A DNA stretch of 64,000 nucleotides from Flavobacteriales bacterium. GTDB taxonomy: Bacteria; Bacteroidota; Bacteroidia; Flavobacteriales; JASBRU01. Below the pieces are notes generated by a model. That model was not told the DNA's origin. It searched no databases and saw nothing but the letters and a program-made list of their open reading frames with translations. Positions 33,203 through 42,673 of this stretch are shown here, in pieces (position 1 is the first letter of the stretch; every line of letters starts with the position of its first letter). The translations under genes and the position numbers were made by a program. The stretch spans positions 302,481 to 366,480 of the forward strand of contig JASBRU010000002.1 in assembly GCA_030149285.1 (NCBI GenBank). Direction: 5' to 3'.

Positions 33203-35647
33203 ATGATGAAGATTAAACAGGCTATTTTATTAGTAGGTATTGGTTTTGTGTCAGTCTCAAATTCTTGGGCTCAAGAATTAAGTGAGTATGACTTTAGAGC
33301 CTATGAGAATGATGACAAACTAGTGCCCCGGGAGCATAATTTAGATTTTCAACACCTGAAACTCTTTATGAGTATTGAACCCGAAAAAGGTGTAGTTCAT
33401 GGGAATGTGATTTTAGATTTTAAGCCTATTCGTACTGATGTAGACTCTATATGGTTGGATGCAGTTAATATGTCTTTCATGAAGGTTGAGTTAAATGGAC
33501 AACCGATGAAGTACACTATTATGGCAAAGGGTATTGCCATTATGCCTGATGAAAAGCTTACATACCAAGCTTTGTATTCAATAAATATTGAATATGATGC
33601 TTATCCACGTAAGGGACTGCATTTTATTGGATGGAATGACCCGACCAATCGGTCTAGAAAACAAATATGGAGCCAGGGGCAGGGAATAGATAATCGTCAT
33701 TGGATACCTCATTATGATACCCAAAATGATAAATTGATTACGGAACTTGTAGTAACCTTTGATAGTAAGTATAAAGTATTATCAAATGGATTGTTGCTTT
33801 CTAAAAATGATAATGACAACAATACAACCACATGGCATTACAATAGTAACAGACCACATCCATCTTACTTAATTATGCTTGGTATTGGCGATTACGGAAT
33901 TGCAAAAGACACTTCAGACAGTGGTGTCTCGATGAACTATTATTACTATCCTGATGAGAAAAATAAGTTAGAGCCTACTTATAGATATAGTGTAGAGCTA
34001 ATTGACTTTTTTGAAAAAGAAATTGGGGTTCCGTATCCTTGGGATAGTTATTCTCAAATTCCTGTAAAAGACTATATGTACGGTGCTATGGAAAACACCA
34101 CAGCTACCTTGTTTGGCGATTTCTATTATGTAGATAGTAGCTCATATTTAGATCATTACTATGTAGGAGTTAATGCGCATGAGCTGGCTCATCAATGGTT
34201 TGGAGATATGGTTACTGCACGTAGTGCTACGCACCATTGGTTACAAGAAAGCTTTGCTACCCATTATGCAATGATGGGCGAAGGAGAAGTTTTTGGTCAA
34301 GATAAGTACGATTGGATTAGACGTGATGCAGGTAATCAAGCATTAGAGGCGGCAAAACACGATTCAAAACCATTGGCACATGGCAATGCAGGTACGGCAC
34401 GTTGGTATCCAAAAGGATCTGTAGTATTAGATATGCTTAAGTATGTAGTAGGTAGAGATGTTTATAATACTGCTGTAAAAACGTACTTACAAGATAATGC
34501 TTATGAAAATGTAGACTCGGAAGATTTACTAGAAGCTTTTGAGGAGTCAGCAGGTTTATCATTACACTGGTTTTGGGATCAATGGGTTTACCGTGGTGGC
34601 GAACCTAGTTATTTAGTAACACATAGTATTACTGATGAGCAGACAGCTGTAACTGTAAAACAAGTACATGAAATGAACGAGCTGGTTCGTCCATTTACGA
34701 TGCCAATTGTTATTGAAGTACATTATGAAGATGGAACATATGATAGTAAAAAGGTTTTGATAGATAAGTTAGAAGAGGAAATAACAATTCGCAATCACGA
34801 AGAGAAAGAGGTTGCTTATATATTATTTGACCCAAATAGCAAAGTGCTAAAAACTATATCATATGATAAACCATTTGAGATGTTAGAAGCACAAGGATTA
34901 GGTGCAAATTATATGCTAGACAGATATGATGCTGTAGTAGCTATGCGAGAGATACCTCTGAAAAAGAAACAAAAAACACTACTTAAGATATATGAGCAAG
35001 AAACCTTTTGGGCTGTAAAAGGAGAGGTAGTTAAGCAACTGGTTAATGAAGATGATAAGAAAAGCCTCGCATTAATTACAAAAGCCTTACATGATGAGGA
35101 TGTAGATGTAAGAAAAGCGGCTATTGAGAATATGAAAGAAATACCTAAAGGGTTTAAAGAGCAAATAGGGGCAATGCTAGATGACCCATCGTATGAAATT
35201 AGGGTAGAAGCAATGCGACTATTAACAGAAACTTATCCGGAAAGCTTAGATAGAGTACTGAATAAAATGGATGGAATAGAAGGAGGTAGAGGAGCCAATG
35301 TGAGAATGATGTGGTTGAAATTGGCATTGAAATCTGAAACTAGAAAAGAAGCTGCTTTAAAAGAATTGGTTGATAGAACTTCAGAATCCTATGAGTTTAT
35401 TACCAGAATGACGGCTATGAATATGATAGTGCAAGAAAATTATATTGATGAAACAGTTATTCATAATTTGGTAAATGCTTTGTTTAGCTCAAATAATAGA
35501 TTGAGAGGTAATGCAAAGCAAATTTTGGCTTATTATTACAGGAATATTGATTTTGCAAAAAAGATAGATCATTACATAGGAATGAATAGAGACGGTTGGG
35601 AAAGATGGCAGATTAATCGTATAGATATAACATTGAAGAGAGAATAA
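33203..35647 (+). CDS. M1-family zinc aminopeptidase with HEAT-like C-terminus
   Basis: Secreted or periplasmic metallopeptidase of 814 residues. The signal peptide (about 1-24) ends at SNSWAQ. The M1 exopeptidase motif GAMENTTA is followed by zinc motif His326-Glu327-x2-His330 (HELAHQWFGD), with the third ligand Glu349 in WLQESFA. The C-terminal 230 or so residues contain HEAT-like repeats (DDPSYEIRVEAMRLL). It removes N-terminal residues from peptides, probably for nutrient use. Two ATGs stand in tandem at the start. Its TAA stop overlaps the start of the sugar transferase gene (TAATG), which ties it to the glycan locus transcriptionally. Confidence 0.94.
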   Translation: MMKIKQAILLVGIGFVSVSNSWAQELSEYDFRAYENDDKLVPREHNLDFQHLKLFMSIEPEKGVVHGNVILDFKPIRTDVDSIWLDAVNMSFMKVELNGQPMKYTIMAKGIAIMPDEKLTYQALYSINIEYDAYPRKGLHFIGWNDPTNRSRKQIWSQGQGIDNRHWIPHYDTQNDKLITELVVTFDSKYKVLSNGLLLSKNDNDNNTTTWHYNSNRPHPSYLIMLGIGDYGIAKDTSDSGVSMNYYYYPDEKNKLEPTYRYSVELIDFFEKEIGVPYPWDSYSQIPVKDYMYGAMENTTATLFGDFYYVDSSSYLDHYYVGVNAHELAHQWFGDMVTARSATHHWLQESFATHYAMMGEGEVFGQDKYDWIRRDAGNQALEAAKHDSKPLAHGNAGTARWYPKGSVVLDMLKYVVGRDVYNTAVKTYLQDNAYENVDSEDLLEAFEESAGLSLHWFWDQWVYRGGEPSYLVTHSITDEQTAVTVKQVHEMNELVRPFTMPIVIEVHYEDGTYDSKKVLIDKLEEEITIRNHEEKEVAYILFDPNSKVLKTISYDKPFEMLEAQGLGANYMLDRYDAVVAMREIPLKKKQKTLLKIYEQETFWAVKGEVVKQLVNEDDKKSLALITKALHDEDVDVRKAAIENMKEIPKGFKEQIGAMLDDPSYEIRVEAMRLLTETYPESLDRVLNKMDGIEGGRGANVRMMWLKLALKSETRKEAALKELVDRTSESYEFITRMTAMNMIVQENYIDETVIHNLVNALFSSNNRLRGNAKQILAYYYRNIDFAKKIDHYIGMNRDGWERWQINRIDITLKRE

Positions 35648-37038
35648 TGCAAACGCGTTACGCGAAATTTATAAAGGCTATTCATATTTTAGGCGACTTA
35701 CTGTTGCTTAACTTGGCATTGCTACTTGCCGGGCTTATTAAGTTTGGAGACTTAAGTATTATTGAAGGTGAGTTTTACCAACGATATGTACAGTTGGTTA
35801 TTTTTCTAAATCTTGTATGGTTGCTTGTTACCCAAGTACTCAACTCTTATAATATAAAGCGTACAGCCAGTATATCGTCAGTATTGGGTAAGTTGTTTAA
35901 TGTGTTTTTGATACATGTATTTGCGCTTACCTCATTCATCGTAATTGTAAAAGGGGGAGAGTATTACTCGAGGGAGTTTTTATTTTATTTCTATACCTTA
36001 TTTATTGTTGCCATATTTGGTTGGCGTTATGGCTTTTTAAATGCTATTAGATATTATCGTGTTAAAGGTTTTAACTACCGAAGAGTGTTGCTAGTTGGGC
36101 ATGGGCAGGCAATACAGTCTTTCTACTCAGAGATAAATAACCATCCGGAATATGGCTTGCGTTTTATGGGCTATTTTACTGACACCGAGGAAAGAACAAT
36201 CCCTTTTACCGGAAAGGTAAATGACTTGTATGAATTTGCTCTTGAGAATGATATAGATGAGATTTATTGCTCTTTTGTGTCTAATGATGAGCGTATTAGT
36301 GAGATTGCAAAGTTTGCAGACCAAAACTTAATACGTTTTCGATTGCTACCAAACATTGGTATTAAGCTTTCTAAAAACATTGAGATAGAGTTTTTTGGAG
36401 ATACACCGGTTTTTGTAAACCGAAAAGAACCATTAGAGCTTTTTCATAATAGAATATTTAAGAGACTATTTGATATTTTATTTTCAGCTATTGTGATTTT
36501 AGTGTTTTTTCCAATACTCATCCCTATTATAGCAATAGCTATAAAACTAGAGTCTAAAGGACCTGTGTTTTTTAAGCAAAAACGCTCAGGTTTACGTAGC
36601 GATTCTTTTTCTTGCTTTAAGTTTCGTTCTATGAAGGTAAACAATGAGTCAGATTCTCGTCAAGCTAGCGCCAATGATGAGCGAATAACCAAAGTGGGTG
36701 CCTTTTTAAGAGCTCATAACTTAGATGAATTACCTCAGTTTTTTAATGTGTTGATAGGACAAATGTCAGTAGTTGGTCCGCGCCCACATATGCTAGTACA
36801 TACACATCAGTACGCTGAGCTGATAGATGCTTTTATGGTTAGGCATTTGATAAAACCGGGTATTACAGGTTTGTCACAAATTAGAGGTTTGCGTGGCGAA
36901 ACTGCAGACCCAAAATTAATGGAAGAAAGAGTGAAAGTAGATGTGTACTACTTAGAAAATTGGTCTTTCTTTTTAGACATTAAAATTGTTGCCATTACAC
37001 TTTTCAGAACCTTAGTTGGCGATAAAAAGGCGGTATAG
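35647..37038 (+). CDS. Exopolysaccharide polyprenyl glycosylphosphotransferase
   Basis: Initiating sugar-phosphate transferase of the WcaJ/WbaP type (463 residues), which loads the first sugar phosphate onto undecaprenyl phosphate. Four N-terminal helices and a CoA_binding_3-like domain (LLVGHGQAIQSFYSEI) precede a fifth hydrophobic segment. The catalytic bac_transf domain contains KRSGLRSDSFSCFKFRSM, LDELPQFFNVL and the signature SVVGPRPH. It opens the surface-glycan locus. Its end is 3 nt from that of the convergent lipoprotein gene. Confidence 0.94.
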   Translation: MQTRYAKFIKAIHILGDLLLLNLALLLAGLIKFGDLSIIEGEFYQRYVQLVIFLNLVWLLVTQVLNSYNIKRTASISSVLGKLFNVFLIHVFALTSFIVIVKGGEYYSREFLFYFYTLFIVAIFGWRYGFLNAIRYYRVKGFNYRRVLLVGHGQAIQSFYSEINNHPEYGLRFMGYFTDTEERTIPFTGKVNDLYEFALENDIDEIYCSFVSNDERISEIAKFADQNLIRFRLLPNIGIKLSKNIEIEFFGDTPVFVNRKEPLELFHNRIFKRLFDILFSAIVILVFFPILIPIIAIAIKLESKGPVFFKQKRSGLRSDSFSCFKFRSMKVNNESDSRQASANDERITKVGAFLRAHNLDELPQFFNVLIGQMSVVGPRPHMLVHTHQYAELIDAFMVRHLIKPGITGLSQIRGLRGETADPKLMEERVKVDVYYLENWSFFLDIKIVAITLFRTLVGDKKAV

Positions 37039-37041
37039 TTT

Positions 37042-37608
37042 TTACCTTTTAGTATAATAAAAAAGATGTTGTGTAAACGCTATGCTATCTAATGGGTCTC
37101 CAGGCTTGTAGTTAGAATAAGAGAATCCTATAGTTAAATTTGTAGGACTTAAAGTTATACCTCTCGTATGTACAGGTATATAAGTTTCTCCAGGCGAAAG
37201 TTCTAGAGTACCACTATTTATTAACCTCCACTTATAGTTGGTTAATACGCCTTGATTTGTACTACGTGTAATGACTGTGTAGTCTGTATTGAAACTCATA
37301 TATACTAAATTTAATATATCTGCGTAGCTTCGAGACTCAGATATAGTACCACTTCCAGCAGTTCCGGAGTATGCATGCTTGGTGTAGCTTGAGTCTAAAA
37401 TCCAATCACCATCAATTAACAACCTTTCTTCAAGAGGTAATAAAGAAAGAACTTTGTCTATTGTGTCACCAATGTTTGCAATCACACTATCAGGCCTGTA
37501 TGTTTCAATCCGGTTTTTAGAAGAATCAGGATTATTAAGAGTATCATCATCTTTAGAACAAGCAATGAAAATGAAAAAAGAAAGTAGTATGTAGGTCGTT
37601 TTTTTCAT
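37042..37608 (-). CDS. Hypothetical lipoprotein, possibly lipocalin-like
   Basis: A 188-residue protein with a lipoprotein signal (MKKTTYILLSFFIFIAC, acylated Cys17, then SKDDD). I do not recognise the family with confidence. The body, with a DWILDSS segment and alternating strands ending in YKWRLINSGTLELSP, resembles the lipocalin-like barrels common in Bacteroidota lipoproteins. It stands between the sugar transferase (convergent) and the O-antigen-ligase-like gene (upstream, same strand, 58 nt away). A role in glycan assembly is possible but unsupported. Confidence 0.75.
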   Translation of the reverse strand: MKKTTYILLSFFIFIACSKDDDTLNNPDSSKNRIETYRPDSVIANIGDTIDKVLSLLPLEERLLIDGDWILDSSYTKHAYSGTAGSGTISESRSYADILNLVYMSFNTDYTVITRSTNQGVLTNYKWRLINSGTLELSPGETYIPVHTRGITLSPTNLTIGFSYSNYKPGDPLDSIAFTQHLFYYTKR

Positions 37609-37666
37609 AAGAGACTATTTATCTCATATAAAAATACGAAAAAATGCTTTTATAGGTTGGTTTAAC

Positions 37667-39634
37667 TTATTTGCTATTGCTTAATATTCTATAAGCATAA
37701 CTATAGTAGTTTGCTTTTCGTGGGTCACTATTCACTTTTGCAGCTTCAGCCGGATTCTCTTTAAGGTAACCCTGCATAATTGGTGGTATTAAGCCTTGCA
37801 TCTTTGGATTTATAATATCTCTTGGGTCAACATTGGCTATACTGTTATAGGCTTTTGTATAGTTCTTTTGGCGCAAATGTATTTCTGCAACATCTAACAA
37901 TCCTTGGGTATAATGTGGAGATATTTGCAATGCTTGATCATAAATTTCTAATGATTTATCTATCTGATTGTTGAGCTTATAAAAATTAGCCAACTGATTC
38001 AATACAATAATGTTATTTGGGTTTAGCTCAATTGCAGTTAATAAATCTTCTTTGGCTTTTGCTAGTAATGCTTGGTTTACTCCATTACGTGTATTTGCCT
38101 GAAATAAATAACCTTTACCTCTGTAATAATAAAGTGGAATACCGGTATAGTCCATATTATAGTACGGATTAATGGTTTTGTCAGAAGCCGTTACAATTTT
38201 TACTGCATCTCTTTTTTTATTGGCATCCATTACTGCCGTAACATTTTTTTCACCTTGTAATCTATTAGATCCTACTATAAAAGAAAATAGCACAGGTACA
38301 ATTACTAGTGCTAGTGTAGCAGGGTGCAATGCTTTTGTTTTCTCCTCTTTAGTAATTTTAAGCTCGTAATAGTCTTTGAGAACCAAAGCAAACAGTAAGA
38401 ATAAAAGTACTTGATGCCCAATTCTTTCCATCGGGAAATCTCCAAAGGCAAAACTCATATAGCTGATAATACCAAATAACAATACTAAGTAGTATGGGTG
38501 TTTAGCTTTGTCGCCATGCTTTAATAACTTAAAAAGATATAAAAGCATGCTAATAAAAAATGCCAAGTATAGTACAAAGCCAACTATGCCAAACTCTGCC
38601 AATACCCACAAGTAATCGTTATGAGGTCTTTGTAATTGCGTTACTCCATTAGCCACAGAGTAATTCATTTCTTCTAAACCATATTTAGGGAAATGTATTT
38701 TCCAGTTGTTGCCGCCAACACCAAAAACAGGATTTTCTTTAAACATCTCTACAGAGGTTTGCCAGAAATAAAAACGGTTATTAATGGTTTCCGGGTCCCC
38801 TATATTACTTACTTGACCTGGGCGAGTTACAACTACTGCGAGTCCTATAGCTATGGTACCGGCAATAGCAAAAAGTAGTTTTTTATTATTACTAACTGCA
38901 TTTTTCTCTTTGTTGCGAGTTAAGTAATAAGCAACAGCAGTAACTGTAGAGGCTACTACCAGTGCTAGTAATACACCACGGGTACGCAATAATAAAATAT
39001 CTATAAGGCTAATAATAAGCGTAACTACTGCTATGGTTTGCCATAATTTAGATAAGTTTTTTTGTGCCAAATACATAAAAGGCAAGCCAAGCATTAGTAT
39101 AGATGATAAAAGGTTTTTATGATAGTATAAACCATTTACAATATATACATCGTCCCAAAACTCTCCTTTACCTAGGGCTTCAACAATTTTAAGGGCAGCT
39201 TGTCCGCTGCTGATAAATGCAAATACAACAAGCCCTTTAAGTATGGTATTTAAGTCTAGCTTTTCAGTAATAAATAAATAGGTTGTGAGCGCAAAAAAAG
39301 CAAATAGAATACCCATTTTACTGATGGTAATGTAGCTTTCCACTACAGATATAGCTGTGAAATATGAACTTACTGTAACTAATGCAAAAGCCCCAAAAAA
39401 CCAAATTGGTTTTAGTTTAAAGAAGGTACTTTTTAAAATTCCTTTCTTTTTAAGAATCGTATTGAATACAAAAAGAGTGATTACTGCAACAAGCGAAGTA
39501 AGTAACAACTGACGTGGCAATAAACCTAAGTCTATTTTTAATGCAGGGTACCTAACTATCGGGAACAATGCAAAAAACAACAGATAAATTATAGATAGCG
39601 TATTTGTGTTATTCTTAGTAGCTTTAGCACTCAT
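37667..39634 (-). CDS. O-antigen ligase/polymerase-like membrane protein with TPR tail
   Basis: Polytopic Wzy_C-family protein of 655 residues from ATG 39634; a TTG 30 codons upstream gives an atypical N-terminus. About a dozen helices surround the periplasmic Wzy_C loop, with the family pattern ENPVFGVGGNNW and RPHNDYLWVLAEFG. The C-terminal part (about the last 150 residues) carries TPR-like repeats (LLTAIELNPNNIIVLNQLA, SLEIYDQALQISPHYTQGLL). In the family these proteins ligate glycan to lipid A or polymerise repeat units. With an ABC exporter next door, ligation is the more natural guess. Confidence 0.87.
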   Translation of the reverse strand: MSAKATKNNTNTLSIIYLLFFALFPIVRYPALKIDLGLLPRQLLLTSLVAVITLFVFNTILKKKGILKSTFFKLKPIWFFGAFALVTVSSYFTAISVVESYITISKMGILFAFFALTTYLFITEKLDLNTILKGLVVFAFISSGQAALKIVEALGKGEFWDDVYIVNGLYYHKNLLSSILMLGLPFMYLAQKNLSKLWQTIAVVTLIISLIDILLLRTRGVLLALVVASTVTAVAYYLTRNKEKNAVSNNKKLLFAIAGTIAIGLAVVVTRPGQVSNIGDPETINNRFYFWQTSVEMFKENPVFGVGGNNWKIHFPKYGLEEMNYSVANGVTQLQRPHNDYLWVLAEFGIVGFVLYLAFFISMLLYLFKLLKHGDKAKHPYYLVLLFGIISYMSFAFGDFPMERIGHQVLLFLLFALVLKDYYELKITKEEKTKALHPATLALVIVPVLFSFIVGSNRLQGEKNVTAVMDANKKRDAVKIVTASDKTINPYYNMDYTGIPLYYYRGKGYLFQANTRNGVNQALLAKAKEDLLTAIELNPNNIIVLNQLANFYKLNNQIDKSLEIYDQALQISPHYTQGLLDVAEIHLRQKNYTKAYNSIANVDPRDIINPKMQGLIPPIMQGYLKENPAEAAKVNSDPRKANYYSYAYRILSNSK

Positions 39635-39798
39635 AAGTAATGGGTATAATTGCTTTTGTTTGGCTAAAAATAGTATAAAAATCAGGCATTTTGATGGAAG
39701 AGAATAAAAAATGTCCGAGCACAATTGTTATTGTAGGCTAGATAGAAAGATGTTACACTAAGATTAGTTTTTATAGTTTTAGCAATTAAATTGAATTT

Positions 39799-40632
39799 GT
39801 GAAAGAACACAAGGTAATTATAGATGCAAATAAAAAAGGATACCTCCCTAACTTAAAGGAGGTGTTTAGGTATAAAGATTTGCTATACACATTGGCCTAC
39901 AGAGATTTTAGAGTACGTTATGCTCAAACCTTTTTAGGCTTTTTATGGTCTTTTGCAAAACCCTTGGCCACCTTAGGAGTATTGTTTATTATTTTTGGTA
40001 AAGCAGTAAAGGTAGATACTCAAGGAGTGCCTTATCCTTTATTTGCAATTTGCGGAATGAGTGCCTGGACCTATTTTTCTTTTGTGATGACTCAGGCGGG
40101 CAGCTCTCTTATTTTTTCGCAAAATATGCTTAAAAAAATATATTTCCCACGGTTGGTAATTCCTTTATCTAAAGCATTATTGGGTTTGGTAGACTTTGCT
40201 ATTGTATTACTTATTATAGTAGGCTTACTATTGTACTTTCAGTATACACCAAGTATTAATTTAGCCTATTTGCCATTGTTTGTATTACTAGCAGTAGTAT
40301 CGGCACTGGGTATTGGTATATGGATAAGCGCTTTGAGTATTAGATACAGAGATTTTCAGCAAATAACCCCATTTCTTGTTCAGTTTGGTTTTTTTATTAC
40401 CCCCATTGCATATTCTAGTACAGCACTTACCAATAACCTATCTAGTGCAGGAATGCTATTGTATTATTTAAACCCTGCTGCCGGAATTGTTGAAGGTTTT
40501 AGATGGTCTATACTAGGAGTTGGAGAACTATCTGATGCTGTATGGATTTCTATATCAGTATCATTACTACTGTTTGTGACTAGTTTATTTTATTTCCGCA
40601 AGGTGGAAGAAACAATGGCCGATATTATATGA
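39799..40632 (+). CDS. Polysaccharide ABC transporter permease (Wzm-like)
   Basis: ABC-2 type permease of 277 residues with six hydrophobic segments. The N-terminal amphipathic start EVFRYKDLLYTLAYRDFRVRYAQT is typical of O-antigen and teichoic-acid exporters (Wzm/TagG). It works with the ATPase encoded next, overlapping it by 4 nt (ATGA), to move lipid-linked glycan across the inner membrane. The start is GTG at 39799. Confidence 0.94.
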   Translation: MKEHKVIIDANKKGYLPNLKEVFRYKDLLYTLAYRDFRVRYAQTFLGFLWSFAKPLATLGVLFIIFGKAVKVDTQGVPYPLFAICGMSAWTYFSFVMTQAGSSLIFSQNMLKKIYFPRLVIPLSKALLGLVDFAIVLLIIVGLLLYFQYTPSINLAYLPLFVLLAVVSALGIGIWISALSIRYRDFQQITPFLVQFGFFITPIAYSSTALTNNLSSAGMLLYYLNPAAGIVEGFRWSILGVGELSDAVWISISVSLLLFVTSLFYFRKVEETMADII

Positions 40633-41876
40633 GCGAAAAAATTTCCATACAGATTAAAGGTATTTCTAAGAGGTACAAAATTGGTGCTGCAAAAGCAGAC
40701 AGCCTTAAGGACACTATTAGCAGTGGAGCTCAAATGGTACTTGGCGGGAAGAATAAAACGGAAGACTTTTGGGCATTAAAAGATATAAGTATTGATGTGC
40801 CTAAAGGCAAGGTATTGGGCATAATTGGTAAAAACGGTGCAGGTAAGTCTACACTCTTAAAAATCTTATCTAGAATAACAAAACCCACAAAAGGCACAGT
40901 AGAAATTAATGGTAGAGTATCCTCATTATTAGAAGTAGGTACCGGTTTTCATCCTGAGTTGACAGGTAGAGAAAACATTTTTTTAAATGCTACTATTTTA
41001 GGGATGTCTCGTAAAGAGGTAAAAGATAAGTTTGATGCTATTGTAGATTTTGCAGGTATCGGTAAGTTTATAGATACGCCCGTTAAGCATTACTCTAGTG
41101 GAATGTATGTGCGGTTGGCATTTTCTGTAGCTGCAAACTTAGAGCCTGAAATATTGATTATTGACGAGGTACTGGCAGTTGGAGATGCAGACTTTCAGCG
41201 CAAGTGCTTAGGTAAAATGAGTGAAGTAAGCCAGAACGAAGGTCGTACTGTAATTTTTGTGAGCCATAATATGGGCGCAATAAAAGATTTGTGCGATGAG
41301 GTTATATATATAAAGGGTGGTGAAGTAGATGCAGTTGGTACAGCAGAAGAAATGACCAATAAGTATTTAGAGGATAACCTAAGAAAGTATACAGATACAG
41401 AAATAGAAATACCTGAAAATGAAAGAGCAGGTAATGGAAAGGTGAGAATTAAAAGTGTACGATTTATTTCGCCTGAAACTAAATTACCAATAGATACTGT
41501 TTTTTGTGGACAAGAAGGGCTGATAGAGATAAGTTATAAAGCAAACTCGCCGGAAGACCTAAATGGCTTTGATATTAGAATGAATGTTGTGGACTCCAAT
41601 AAACAATTCCATTCTCAGTTTAGCATAGAACTATGGGGTAAGCAAATGGACCAAATACCTACACAAGGAAAAATTTATTGTAAAATACCTAAAATACCAT
41701 TTAGCCACGGAGAGTTTTACTTAGTTGCAAATGCATTGGTAAATAGAGAGTTGGCTGATAATTTTGTTCCTTCTAGATTTACAGTTGTTCAGGCAGACTT
41801 TTTTGGAAACGGTGGGCGTAAGCCTTCAGGTAGTCCACAAGGTGTTTATGTAGATCACGAATGGTATTTGGCTTAA
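40629..41876 (+). CDS. Polysaccharide ABC transporter ATPase (Wzt-like) with C-terminal domain
   Basis: ATPase of 415 residues. Nucleotide-binding domain: Walker A GIIGKNGAGKST, signature HYSSGMYVRLAFS, Walker B EILIIDEVLAVGDADF. The C-terminal 150 or so residues form a beta-rich Wzt_C-like domain. In E. coli O8/O9a this domain recognises the modified end of the finished polymer before export. Its presence argues that chain-end recognition matters here. Its TAA stop is shared with the convergent sulfotransferase gene in TTAA. Confidence 0.93.
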   Translation: MSEKISIQIKGISKRYKIGAAKADSLKDTISSGAQMVLGGKNKTEDFWALKDISIDVPKGKVLGIIGKNGAGKSTLLKILSRITKPTKGTVEINGRVSSLLEVGTGFHPELTGRENIFLNATILGMSRKEVKDKFDAIVDFAGIGKFIDTPVKHYSSGMYVRLAFSVAANLEPEILIIDEVLAVGDADFQRKCLGKMSEVSQNEGRTVIFVSHNMGAIKDLCDEVIYIKGGEVDAVGTAEEMTNKYLEDNLRKYTDTEIEIPENERAGNGKVRIKSVRFISPETKLPIDTVFCGQEGLIEISYKANSPEDLNGFDIRMNVVDSNKQFHSQFSIELWGKQMDQIPTQGKIYCKIPKIPFSHGEFYLVANALVNRELADNFVPSRFTVVQADFFGNGGRKPSGSPQGVYVDHEWYLA

Positions 41877-42673
41877 GCTTCGGAGTGTTTTCTTTTCCAC
41901 CTCTCTACTCTGGCAGTGTATAGCTTGTTTTTAAAGCGAAGTACAGCCTGTTTTAGTTTAAAAAAGGGTGTTTTTTTAATGTGTTCGTCCAAAAGCTCGT
42001 TTCCCAAGTTATATAACTTAAGGTCTAAATAATTTAATTTTTCAATTAGTTTTTTGGTTTCAGTATCAACAGATTGTTTGCTAAGGCTGTTACGAACATT
42101 ATAGCTTATGTAGGGCTTTTTTTGCCATGGTAACCGATCATAAATGACGGTCATAGATTCATCAAACCGTTCTGTAATTCCAATTAATGAAAAGTATTTT
42201 CTGAGGTTTTTTTCAGCTATTTCATACCCTTTTTCAGGGTCTTTATTAAAGTCAGCAATATTTAAGCCTGATATAAATTGTGTTTGAATATTCAATTGCC
42301 CTTTCCAAGCAGCAAACTTTTCTAGGGTTTGCAAATCCTTCATGTACTCAATAGTTTTTGGTTTGTCAGACTGCAATGAATGATGAAAATTAGAAATAAC
42401 ACGGGCAACCGGATTTCTTAAAAAAGTCATCAATTTATGTTGCTCAATATCTATTTCACCTTGTATAAAATCAGGGAAAAAGAAATGACCAAATATGGCT
42501 TTTACCTTATCTGTATGAAAGTGATTGGTAAAGTTTTGTTCAATATCAGCTCGGTTGTATATAGGAATATACTCTCCCTCGCTATATTGGTTCATTATAA
42601 TTCTTTTAAATGTACTTCCTGCTGTTTTGGGTATATGTACAAACACAATTTTTTTAATTCTCTTCTTCATCAT
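41873..42673 (-). CDS. Sulfotransferase family 2 protein (copy 1)
   Basis: Cytoplasmic PAPS-dependent sulfotransferase of the Sulfotransfer_2 (PF03567) type, 266 residues. The 5'-phosphosulfate loop is FVHIPKTAGSTFKRI and the 3'-phosphate site is FLRNPVARVISNFHHS. The ATG at 42673 overlaps the stop of the upstream paralogue (TGATG). The family sulfates carbohydrates, so the likely acceptor is the glycan made by this locus. Generic annotation as a sulfotransferase is firm; the acceptor is inference. Confidence 0.87.
   Translation of the reverse strand: MMKKRIKKIVFVHIPKTAGSTFKRIIMNQYSEGEYIPIYNRADIEQNFTNHFHTDKVKAIFGHFFFPDFIQGEIDIEQHKLMTFLRNPVARVISNFHHSLQSDKPKTIEYMKDLQTLEKFAAWKGQLNIQTQFISGLNIADFNKDPEKGYEIAEKNLRKYFSLIGITERFDESMTVIYDRLPWQKKPYISYNVRNSLSKQSVDTETKKLIEKLNYLDLKLYNLGNELLDEHIKKTPFFKLKQAVLRFKNKLYTARVERWKRKHSEA

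Noticed and set aside
37667..39724. O-antigen-ligase-like gene starting at TTG 39724
   Set aside because: It would add 30 residues unlike a family N-terminus; ATG 39634 starts a soluble head followed by the first helix.
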